From Ulota crispa (lineage: Eukaryota > Streptophyta > Bryopsida > Orthotrichales > Orthotrichaceae), in assembly GCA_963920765.1 (NCBI GenBank), contig OY987243.1:4526001-4590000 (forward strand): a stretch of DNA of 64,000 bases. Direction: 5' to 3'. Each line of letters opens with the position of its first letter. Position 1 is the first letter of the stretch. The position numbers and the translations under genes are program-made. Shown piece by piece: positions 24,286 to 34,047 of this stretch. The notes under the pieces were generated by a model. The model saw nothing but the letters and a program-made list of their open reading frames with translations, did not search any database and was not told the origin of the DNA.

Positions 24286-25546
24286 AGGAAATATCAAAAA
24301 TGACCTTGACAAACAGCCTTATTTTGAAACTAGTCCTAACATTCTCAAAATATCAGAAATAGGTCCGAGCAAACACTCCCAAAAACAGTCGCTCTCAAAA
24401 ACTTGTTCTTCATGGCATCTCTCCTACCAAAACTAATTTTCTTCTGATACATTGCAAAATCAAGAATAGATGTTGAATCCTGGTCTTGGTAATTACACTC
24501 GGGTCCACACCTTGAGGGATTCCACTAAAAGTCTTAACCTCTAAAGGACTATTGGCCCTTTTGGGCTCTCAAAAACTTGTTCTTCATGGCATCTCTCCTA
24601 CCAAAACTAATTTTCTTCTGATACATTGCAAAATCAAGAATAGATGTTGAATCCTGGTCTTGGTAATTACACTCGGGTCCACACCTTGAGGGATTCCACT
24701 AAAAGTCTTAACCTCTAAAGGACTATTGGCCCTTTTGGGGGTCAAATGGGATTTTGGGCATGTACTTACAACTAAACTACTTTGTGTGATTTTTTGAAAC
24801 TTTTATGGATGATGGGGAATTCAAAGATTTATGTGGGCATCTAATTTTTTCTTCATTTTGACATTATTGAACAAGTTTAAAATGAATTTATGGAAAACAA
24901 GCAAGATCGGGCAACCCAAAAACTTCTTTAAAATCTCAAAACCATACCTACCTACAAACTAAAACTTCTCATAACTTTCATCTCCTCAATCAAAATGGAA
25001 TGACTAAAAGCTCCCCACCTATATATAAGTCTAAAGAATCTATTTCATATTTTTATTTTAAACAAATGCAATTCTTAAAGAAGTTTTTGGGTTGCCCGAT
25101 CTTGCTTGTTTTCCATAAATTCATTTTAAACTTGTTCAATAATGTCAAAATGAAGAAAAAATTAGATGCCCACATAAATCTTTGAATTCCCCATCATCCA
25201 TAAAAGTTTCAAAAAATCACACAAAGTAGTTTAGTTGTAAGTACATGCCCAAAATCCCATTTGACCCCCAAAAGGGCCAATAGTCCTTTAGAGGTTAAGA
25301 CTTTTAGTGGAATCCCTCAAGGTGTGGACCCGAGTGTAATTACCAAGACCAGGATTCAACTTCTATTCTTGATTTTGCAATGTATCAGAAGAAAATTAGT
25401 TTTGGTAGGAGAGATGCCATGGAGAACAAGTTTTTGAGAGCAACTGTTTTTGGGAGTGTTTGCTTGGGCCTATTTCTGATACTTTGAGAATGTTAGGACT
25501 AGTTTCAAAATAAGGCTGTTTGTCAAGGTCATTTTTGATATTTTCC
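24286..25546. repeat. 1.26 kb palindrome (foldback) centred near 25.0 kb
   Basis: The left arm (24286-24932) and right arm (25075-25546) are near-perfect inverted copies around a spacer of about 140 bp. The arms contain the left half of a type X TTAA element (TTAACCTCTAAAGGACTATT at 24708, its complement ending at 25298). They also contain about 250 bp of flanking DNA outside it (GACTTTTAGTGGAATCCCTC..). The symmetry extends beyond the transposon ends, so the palindrome arose by inverted duplication rather than from the TIRs alone. The left arm is longer because of a 174 bp tandem duplication. A transcript could form a long double-stranded RNA. Confidence 0.85.
24391..24738. repeat. 174 bp tandem duplication
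   Basis: 24391-24564 and 24565-24738 are apparently identical, from GCTCTCAAAAACTTG to GGCCCTTTTGG. The right arm of the palindrome has one copy only, so the duplication is younger than the palindrome. Confidence 0.9.
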
Positions 25547-25644
25547 CTTTTTTATACTTAGAGGGAAACTCATCGTTACCAAGGGTCTACTACATTCTCT
25601 AACATTTTGTAAAATGATCAAGCTACTCAATACTAATCTTTGTC

Positions 25645-25649
<5 letters not shown>

Positions 25650-25713
<64 letters not shown>
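25650..25713. repeat. (TA)n microsatellite
   Basis: About 32 uninterrupted TA units. On the minus strand they read as an artefactual poly-(Tyr-Ile) frame. Confidence 0.95.
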
Positions 25714-25719
<6 letters not shown>

Positions 25720-26130
25720 TAGTTCTTGAACTCATTTTTTAACCGATCTTTTCGATTCTGCCTTTTGAGACGTTTCCACATACACATTTCAAAAATCTAA
25801 TTTCCCCCTAGTGTTCAAAGGACAAAGGATGGATTTCAAATGACGGAACACTTTAGATTTCCTAATTTGTGAAAATTTGTTAAAAAAAGAAATGTAGATT
25901 CACGATTTAGTGACAATTTTAAAATGACAAACACGAAATATCTCCTATAGATCATATCATATGGTTAGATGTACCATTGCAACCTTATGTAAGGTAGGAG
26001 GCTTGTACACCGCCCAAACATTTTGAACCGTCCATGTAGAGGTGTCAAAAATAGTGCACACAACTTCTTAAATGGCCGTCATGTATTCTATGTTCAAAAT
26101 TTTTACTTGCACTTGCATGATTATAGGAAC
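25714..26130. other. AT-rich spacer, nothing recognised
   Basis: No element end, RNA gene or coding frame could be supported here. Confidence 0.5.
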
Positions 26131-27051
26131 TTAACCCCTAAAAGATCAAGTAAAGTTTCACCAAAAACTCTTCAAAACTGCCATTTTTAGAGCATCAACC
26201 AAATTTGAAAACAAAAACATTTTTATGCATATGTGACCGTAGGATCTTGTAGAACAATGGTTTTAGAAGATGCTGAAAAAATTTCAGAGTTTTCCACCAC
26301 ATGGATTGGAAGTTAGAATGGTTTGAATATTCAAAAATGTCTTGTGAAAAATCGGGCAGCTACCCTTCAAAAGGTGAAATCCCTCAGGGAAGAAGGCCAT
26401 GTGGGTGGTGCTTCTCTAAATCCCTTATTCCACCTCAGTAAAGTACATGTCAAAGAAGCTTCAAATTAGTTGGAGTTGTATTAACATATGGAAAAAAATT
26501 AGTAAGTAAAAAGAAGTAGAGAATGATTCAAAACACTAAATCGTTAAGAATTAAATTGTGGAAATGAAAAATGCCAATCCCAATGGTCATAATGTTGTCA
26601 TAAACAATGTTCATTCTTTGGTCTTGTTTTATTTTCAAAATGTTGAAAATTGAGTAAAATAAAGGACTTCAAAGTTTATTTTGGAGTAGAGAATCCATAC
26701 CTGCCCGCAAACAAAAAATCCTCATAACTTTCATCTTGTTGATCCAAACAGAATGATTAAAAGCTTCCTACATTCACATAAATCTCCTAAACCAATTTAA
26801 ATTTTTTGTTTTTGAAAAAAATTATTTTTAAAATCTGCCTAGGCTGCCCGACAAACGTAAAAAACAACATATTAGGTCATAACTTTTTACTCATAAGTCC
26901 AAATGTCATGAAGTTTAGTGCATATGAAAGATAAACCTTATCCCCACATTCTGTTAAAATTTCAGCCTAAAATATGAAAAGCTCCAATCACAAATACCTG
27001 CCCTAAATCGCTATGTTTCTAAAAAAGGGAGTCTGGTCCTTTAGGGGTTGA
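26131..27051 (-). mobile_element. TTAA element, X-like
   Basis: The edges read TTAACCCCTAAAAGATCAAG and TCTGGTCCTTTAGGGGTTGA. Interior features (CATACCTGCCCGCAAAC, TCATAACTTTCATCT, GGCTGCCCGAC) match type X in reverse orientation. 921 bp, non-coding. Confidence 0.7.
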
Positions 27052-27960
27052 GAGAGTGATGCAAACTATTGTTCAATGTGCTTATTGGTCATTATTATTT
27101 TGAGTTTTTTTCAGTAAGATGTAGATATATGTCGTACTAAAATAAATAAAAACTTATTTTCAACTTTAATTTGAATATTAGAATATGGAATGAGTGCTTA
27201 CATGCTTTAAAGGACTTAGTTAGGCATCCTCAATTTTGTAATGGTTGCTTTTTAGACTCATGTGCTCCATTTACAAACCACCTTTAAATCATGAATACTA
27301 TAGCCTATGATTAAGAATAGCTACGTATGCACCTTTTGCTTTGATAAATTATAATTAATTCATACCGATTAAAAAAAAATCAATTTAAATGGTTATAGAA
27401 TTATTTCTTCTTTGACTTCCTGCCTAAAATGCCTAAAATATTTCCAGATTGCTAGGCTGGCTTGTTTTTGTACAGATGCCATCTTTCCATTAGTTGCTGG
27501 ATTCACGAGCCTCCTGCCTTACCCACAACCAATCCACCCAAGAGTGGTCTCGAAAAGAAATTTTCTGTCCTTATTTTTACATGCTCAATACGATTTTTGA
27601 CGCCTCTATGCTGTTCCCTCCACGTTCTTCCAAAATCAGATATTTCCCCTGAGCCATATAGCACCAAATTCCTCAACAAAATACAAACAAAGAGTAGTCA
27701 ATGCAGTGGTGACCATGTAGGCAGTGATTGGGTTCTTGATGGCTGCTTGGCAAGGTGTGTCCCCCTTATCATCAAATTCACAATGTCCCCTCAAAAGTCT
27801 GTGCCTTTCTTCCAAGACCCCACCCCCACGTCTTATGACTCAGCTCTTGTTTTGAATGCATGCTGAAAGTTCTGTTCTGCTTCTGAGATCGGCATTATTC
27901 TTCCTCTTAGAAAATGGTGGAATTGTGCCATGTTGGAACATAACCTGCCACCGGCTTTGC
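27052..27960. other. Unrecognised stretch with a 134-codon frame
   Basis: AT-rich to 27410, then balanced composition. A 134-codon frame runs 27462-27866 (+), rich in Ser, Pro and Cys. It has no motif I recognise and overlaps frames on both strands. It may be a decayed gene fragment, and I do not call it a gene. Confidence 0.3.
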
Positions 27961-28693
27961 TTAACACCTGAAGGCCCAGGTAGCGTTTTTTGAGATGTGT
28001 AGTGACTTTGGGCAGGTCACTACAGATGGATTTTGTATTTGTTTGTTTATTTTCACACATGAAGTATTCAAGGAGTAGCTTTAAGGCCCAACAATTTTTA
28101 TAACTTTGGACTACATGGTTCAAAAGTTATTTTATGAATTGTTATTTTTTTTGCTTGTCAAGGCAGCCTGGGCAGATCAAAAACTTCTTTAAAAATTACA
28201 TTTCAAGTTTGCTTTTTTTAAAATTGGTTCTTTAGATCTATATATAGGTGGGAAGCTTTGAATCATTCAATTTCCATTAATGAGATGAAAGTTATGAGAA
28301 GTTTTAGTTTGCAGGCAGGTATGGAGTCTACCTACCCGCAAACTAAAACTTCTCATAATTTCCATCTCATTAATGGAAATTGAATGATTCAAAGCTTCCC
28401 ACCTATATATAGATCTAAAGAACACTTTTTTTAAAAACCAAATTTGAAATGTAATTTTTAAAGAAGTTTTTGATCTGCCTGGGCTGCCCTAACAAGCAAA
28501 AAAACCAACAATTCATGCAATAACTTTTGAACCATGTAGTCCAAAGTTATAAAAATTGTTGGGCCTTAAAGCTACTCCTTGGATACTTCATGTGTGAAAA
28601 TAAATAAATAAACAAATACAAAATCCATTTGTAGTGACCTGCCCAAAGTCACTACACAGCTCAAAAACCGCTACCTGGGCCTTGAGGGGTTCA
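27961..28693. mobile_element. 733 bp foldback TTAA element
   Basis: Two arms of about 360 bp (27961-28320 and 28330-28693) are inverted copies with few differences and only about 9 bp between them. The ends are TTAACACCTGAAGGCCCAGG and CCTGGGCCTTGAGGGGTTCA. Each arm corresponds to the left half of a type X element, joined head to head at GGCAGGTATGG. If transcribed it would make a hairpin of about 360 bp, a potential siRNA source. Confidence 0.88.
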
Positions 28694-28697
28694 CCGT

Positions 28698-28761
28698 TTA
28701 ACAATTGCATGTATGTGAAATACACTGCACATTGACCATATGATGGTCGCATAGTTGTTAA
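28698..28761. mobile_element. 64 bp TTAA mini-element
   Basis: TTAACAATTGCATG on the left and GCATAGTTGTTAA on the right form a short TIR with TTAA at both edges. It is separated by four bases from each neighbouring TTAA element. Confidence 0.45.
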
Positions 28762-29430
28762 AGGGTTAGCCCCTAAAGGACCCTAGAAAGTCTTGAGCTT
28801 TTAGGAATTTGCTCTAATGTGAACAAAAAGTCAACATTTTGATAAGTTGTATCACTTCTTTTTGAATTGTAATCGTATAAAATCAAACTAGACATATCAA
28901 AGATCACATTAGAAACAAAAAAACAACATCTCTTATGGATTGAAAGATTATAATGTTTAATCATGAGGGTGTTAAAACTGATAAAAAGGATTTGAAGTCT
29001 TTCAAGCTACTTTTCACTTGTCAAATTTAAAAAGTTGGTCACCAAATAAATATGAGGTTAAAGGGCCTAATATGCACAAATTTCTTATATGATTTTTTTC
29101 AAAGATCTACACGGATAATGGTATTTAGTGTTGGCAACACTAATTACAAACCCCAACACTAAATGTCAACAACTCCCTTAATGTTACCAACACTAAAGGT
29201 CAATTTAACACTATTTGTCAACTATTGCAATTATTGGGAGTAAATCCTTTTTACAAGTTTACATTTAGTGTTAGAAATTGGTTCATTTTTATTACAACAA
29301 AAAAACATAAATTAAATTCATGAGTTAATATCTAGACAACTATTTGGCATAAACTACAAACTTGGGCCGAATTGAGTTTGTCCATTAGATTAAAATCATT
29401 GTCACTATTCATTAATGAAAAATGATAGAA

Positions 29431-29530
29431 ATAATCCAGAATAATCCAAAATAATCCAAAATAATCCAAAATAATCCAAAATAATCCAAAATAATCCAAA
29501 ATAATCCAAAATAATCCAAATAATCCAAAA
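29431..29530. repeat. ATAATCCAAA decamer array
   Basis: About ten nearly perfect copies of ATAATCCAAA. Confidence 0.9.
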
Positions 29531-29630
29531 ATTTGAAAAAAAAGGTTACAATTTTTGAAAAAATGTATTAGTAATTTTCTTCAAAAAAAAGGTTAAATTT
29601 TGTATTTAGTGTTATAATCTAATGTTTCCA

Positions 29631-29815
29631 AAATTCCCAATGAAGTTCCCAAAGTTCACATATGACGTTCCTAAAGTTTCCAATGAAGTTCCCAAAGTTC
29701 CCAAATGACATTCCCAAAGTTCCCATATGACGTTTCCAAAGTTCCCAATGAAGTTCTCAAAGTTTCCATATAACGTTCCCAAAGTTCCCAATGAAGTTCC
29801 CAAAGTTCCCATAGT
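29631..29815. repeat. TTCCCAAAG-based tandem array
   Basis: Irregular units of about 20-24 bp, each with GTTCCCAAAG and then either CCCAATGAA or CATATGAC. On the minus strand they read as a repetitive LGTLGTS/NFGN peptide, which is an artefact. Confidence 0.8.
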
Positions 29816-30206
29816 TTGGAGGAGGCAACAAAGCATGATGTGCACAAAAAGAAGGCAACTCTAAATGCAAACTAGTTGAGATTTAGAGTGAGTGAAGTTA
29901 AAGTGCAGGTAACACTATTAGTACCATAACACTAAATACCATTATTAGTGTAGTGTATTTGAGGCTCACTCCCAAAAGCCCTCAACACTACATAAAGTCA
30001 AGATTGCAATGGACATTAGTGCACAAAATTTTGAATAGAAAAATCATAATAAATCATTTGCAAAATTAAATTATTGAAGCTAAACTAAACTTCAAAAAGA
30101 AAATTTCAAAAATATAAACTACTAAAAATAGTAATTTGGTAAGGTTTGTTTAACTTCAAAAATTGGTTGAGGACACATTTTGTCCTCATGGTCCTGTAGA
30201 CGTTAA

Positions 30207-30580
30207 CCCCTTCAAATGAATTTTCAAGGGAATAGGAAAGTGAACCTACATGAAGTGGTAGGACATGGCTTGAAACTCTCATGCAACCGAGAAGGCTCAA
30301 GGCCAGCACTTGCTTTAGAACGTGCCAAGGTACACATAGTTGGGAAGTGACACCATGACAATCTACGGGCTTCCACGAGCATGAACAATAGGTGCAAGGG
30401 ACCATGAAAGGGGCATGCAGAAAGCCAAAAGTTGGTGTGGCTATGATTGATTTGGAGGCCATACAGTTGTATATTTGCTATTGTAGTACTATTGGGGACT
30501 TAAAATCTGCAAGCCATAATAGATTGTCAATAAATACATTTCTATGGCTCATTTCATGAGTGGTAGGAGATGCTCTTAGT
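30207..30580. other. GC-richer spacer, nothing recognised
   Basis: About 270 bp of balanced composition with a 118-codon minus-strand frame (30106-30462) that runs into the adjoining transposon. I judge it a chance frame. Confidence 0.35.
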
Positions 30581-31067
30581 CCACAAGACAAATAGGATTA
30601 TTATATCAAGCTTGATTTACTAATAGCTAATAGATCATCACATAAAAATTATATGATTTGAAGGGTGTGAAATTATTTATTGTGAAAATGCAATAAAATT
30701 TTGGTGTGGACATTGGATGATTTAGAGACATCATACCAAATGTTAGCTAAAGTCCAAAAAACTTGAAGACCTCTCTACTTCAAGCCAAATAAGAAAATTT
30801 TAATGAAAGAGTCCATACAACTATTGTTCCCTATACTAAAATTTTACTTCTTTAGGCTTGAATTGTGGAGGCCTTTAAGTTTATTAAAATTCAGCTAACA
30901 TTTGATGTGATGTATCTAAACCATCCAATGTTCAAACCAAGATTTTATTGCATTTTCACAATAAAAAATTCAAGCCCTTCAAATCATATTTATGTGATGA
31001 TCTATTGGCTATAAATAAATTAGACTTGGTATATTGTGCCTATTTGCCAAGTGGTTTGAGGGATAGT
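30581..31067. repeat. 487 bp foldback element
   Basis: Inverted arms of about 220 bp around a centre near 30820. The left arm carries GACAAATAGGATTATTATAT and the right arm its diverged complement ATATTGTGCCTATTTGCC. Further in, GATCATCACATAAA pairs with TTTATGTGATGATC. Arm divergence is moderate, so it is older than the hairpin at 27961. No target duplication was recognised. Confidence 0.6.
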
Positions 31068-31640
31068 CTTATGTTTTTTTTTATATTCAAAGGCAAGCCC
31101 AAAGTCTCAAGGGCTTACTAACTACCTTTAATCCTTCAAAATCATTCTAGGCAACTAATCAATGAAAGCAGAAGAAACAAACATAGAGGACAAGTATTCT
31201 GGGGAGGTCACTCAATGTATCCTTCAGAAATCATGTGCAATCAAGTAAAATTTCCACCCCCTATTTACTTTTTAAGAAGTTTTGATTTAGCTCAATTTTT
31301 TGGATGATCCTAGAAAATTATTATATCTTTTATGTGAATAATTTGGATTCAAATGAATAAAACAAGATATCCAAACGAGCACTTGAAGATTGCAATAAAA
31401 TGGTTGAATTTTCACCTCAAATATTTATGAAGATTGCATTTGAATGAAAATTGCATCCAACTTTGGTTCACAAAAACTATAACCAAGCCTTCATTTATTG
31501 GAAATTTAAAAATATTTCTTAAAATATTTTTTACCATATAATATAGGAGGTCAAAAGAATTTCCAACTATATAGTGTATTTATTTTCTTCTAAAATTTGT
31601 AATTAATTATTTAGGATAAAGAATTTTCTTAATAATTCAC
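31068..31640. other. AT-rich spacer, nothing recognised
   Basis: No element end or coding frame could be supported. Confidence 0.5.
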
Positions 31641-31650
31641 AGTGTAAACT

Positions 31651-32290
31651 CGGGGAGATCACTCCTTGTGATTTTATGGTATACACGTGAGTTAAGAGGG
31701 TATTTGGTGTAGGGCTATTTATCTAGAATATGGTAATTAAAGTGACCGTATTTTTATATAAGAAGCTACGCAGATCATATTTCTAGTACCCTATTTTTTT
31801 TATAAATTCATTCATTTGGTTTTTAAATGGGACTATTTTATTTATAAATTTTGTTTGTCCAATTTTATCCTATCTCCAATATTCATCCAAAAAAAAACTT
31901 ACTTTCTTTTACATATACATACATGGTCTTCACCATGAAACCAATAACAAGCATATGAATTAGAGGGCTATTGTTTAAGTGAAATTTTTTAGTAACAAGT
32001 TCTTAGTATTTCTCAATTCTATGGCACATATTTAAAACAATTTAACATGGAGAGCAGCAAACAACATTAAATTTTTTTACAACCCCTATTTGTCAAGGCT
32101 AATTTATTAATAAACAAATCCTACTACCTAATGTTTTTACATACCCTAATTTATCTATACTAAAGTATATAGTATTTCATGAACCCTATAGTAGGTCTAC
32201 ATATTATATAAATTTTTTGTCCTTTGAATAAAATGGACCTTATCTTTCAACTCATGTGGTTCCTAAAACATAGGGTAGTGATCTCCCCAA
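31651..32290. mobile_element. Mutator-like non-autonomous element with 10 bp duplication
   Basis: TIRs read GGGGAGATCACT inward from each side. The flanks are a perfect 10 bp direct repeat, AGTGTAAACT, at 31641-31650 and 32291-32300. Long target duplications (8-11 bp) are typical of the Mutator superfamily. The 640 bp interior is AT-rich and encodes nothing. Confidence 0.75.
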
Positions 32291-32300
32291 AGTGTAAACT

Positions 32301-32534
32301 TTCAATATAGAAAAACACACTATAAAATTTTCAAACTGCTTAATTTTTTTTACAATACAAGACAAGGGTCAACTATTTTGATTGCATGTGTACAAATAAA
32401 AATAGGGAGTGCAACCCCATAGAAAAGTATGCATGCACAATCAAGAATCAACTACACTAAATAGTGCATTTAGGTTGTCTAGCACTAATTTCTTGAAAAT
32501 TTACATTGTATAGACATTTATTGATATTACTCAA
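32301..32534. other. AT-rich spacer, nothing recognised
   Basis: Non-coding, no repeat recognised. Confidence 0.5.
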
Positions 32535-32542
32535 CAACTTTT

Positions 32543-32963
32543 GGGAAATGATATGTGCACACCGGGAGTTGATATTTGCAGACCCCATGGGAGGTAAATT
32601 TATACAAAGTAGAATTCTACCACCAAAAAGCTGAACTTGAGAAATTTGAATTTAGATTTGAACTCAAAGACCATGATTTAATCTAGAACCATTAGAAAGG
32701 TTGCAATTGAACAACACCCAATGAAAAAGCTTAGGTAGGGGAAAAAGTATTACTTTTACTTTTGTTTGTAAAAAAGATAAGCTTTTTCATTGGGTGTTAT
32801 TCAATTGCAACTTTTTTCATGGTTCTTATCTAAATCATGGCTTCTAAGTCCAAATTCGAATTCAAAATTCTCAAATTCAACTTTTTGATGGTAGATATCT
32901 ATAATTTACCCCCCCAAGGGGATGTGCAAATATCAACCCCTTGCTGTGCACATATCAATTCCC
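32543..32963. mobile_element. 421 bp foldback element with 8 bp duplication
   Basis: Arms of about 180 bp pair around a centre near 32755, with ends GGGAAATGATATGTGCACAC and TGTGCACATATCAATTCCC. The flanks are CAACTTTT (32535-32542) and TAACTTTT (32964-32971), an 8 bp duplication with one difference, as in hAT elements. The GGGAA start resembles the MITEs at 2446 and 59781. Confidence 0.75.
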
Positions 32964-33166
32964 TAACTTTTAACAATAATCATTGGAATAACAACTCTTA
33001 ACAATAATATGAACTTGGCAACAACACAAATGTTGCTAAAAAACAAACTAGTTGCGTTAAGGTTGTAAACCATGTGAAATTCAAGTGTTTAGAGAGTTGC
33101 ATGCAACTCCAGGTGGCCAAGTGATGAGTCATGAGATAGCTTTCTAGGGTAAGGCAACCTAACTAT

Positions 33167-34047
33167 TTAACCCCTAAAATTCTTTTGTGTTTACGTGGTC
33201 AAATGCCTTAAAATTGACCTCTCTCAAGAAAATGATTACTAAATCAAAAATTTGAATTTTTTTCAATAATTTAACCTCAAGATCTGTTTTTTCACTTGCT
33301 TATGTATATCCTCTAAAAAATTCAAAATTTGTGAGGGCATACTTCATTAGATTATAACACTCAAAGTAGGGGCATATTTTTTTTGAAGCTTCTCTAAGGT
33401 GTCAATTTTTTTTGGTCATTCAAAATGATATCTTCCACTTTATGATTTTCTTGTGCAATTTAAATTTCTTGTAGAACATGAAGTTGGCTATATGCCTCAC
33501 AAATTTCATGATCACCCAATGCTTAAAACATAATGGAAAAAATTTAGAAGCAGGAATTGCTTTGTTCAAATTGTTATTACATTAAGAAAACCTCACGGAA
33601 GAGATTCTTATAGAAATAGATCTCAATTACAAAATCTATATGGTGCAAACCTAGTGCATCATGTGGAGTTCTTGCCAAAGTAATTTTTTTCTAAAAGTAA
33701 AATGTAAAACATAAATTATGACATAGTCAAAGAGAGTTGATTGCAAATTTTGCCCATTGACCAAGCCATTGTAAAGTGCTTTTGAACACTATTTGGGCAA
33801 CACCCTTCCTTGACCCCTTTGTTTCTGAATATTTTTGAGGATGCCCGTGTTGACATCTAAACCACATTTAGTACTATATCTCACTCATAAATTATTCAAT
33901 TCCACTTTTTTTTGGGAGGGATGAAAGCATTTTAACATGAGCACATACACCCTTATTTTCACAATCTTAACTCATGTATTTACTTGAGAAATGCTTGCCC
34001 AAATACCCCAAAACCCTAAGCGGGCTACTTGGTCCTTTAGGGGTTAA
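33167..34047. mobile_element. TTAA element, 881 bp
   Basis: Left TTAACCCCTAAAATTCTTTT, right ACTTGGTCCTTTAGGGGTTAA, with TTAA at both edges. The interior shares no long block with types X, Y or Z that I could see, so it is a separate subtype or diverged. Non-coding. Confidence 0.6.

Larger units (their letters stand above)
29117..29946. mobile_element. Composite insertion in type W copy 2
   Basis: The ends AATGGTATTTAGTGTT and AACACTAAATACCATT are perfect inverted repeats, and CACTAA/TTAGTG motifs recur inside. The interior holds a 10 bp tandem array (29431-29530), a TTCCCAAAG array (29631-29815) and TTGGGCCGAATTGAG, shared with the element at 21770. Its absence from type W copy 1 defines it as an insertion. 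Confidence 0.65.
28766..30206 (+). mobile_element. TTAA element, type W copy 2, interrupted
   Basis: It begins TTAGCCCCTAAAGGACCC, aligns with 11111-11510 up to CAAAGATCTA, and resumes at about 29957 (TTTGAGGCTCACTCCCAA). It ends at TTAA 30203-30206 after GGACACATTTTGTCCTCATG. The gap is filled by an unrelated insertion of about 830 bp. Confidence 0.75.

Noticed and set aside
25529..25735. 68-codon frame with poly-(Tyr-Ile)
   Set aside because: Translation of the (TA)n microsatellite.
24286..28693. Long hairpins as microRNA genes
   Set aside because: Arms of hundreds of bp with near-perfect pairing and transposon ends point to foldback elements. siRNA rather than miRNA would be expected.
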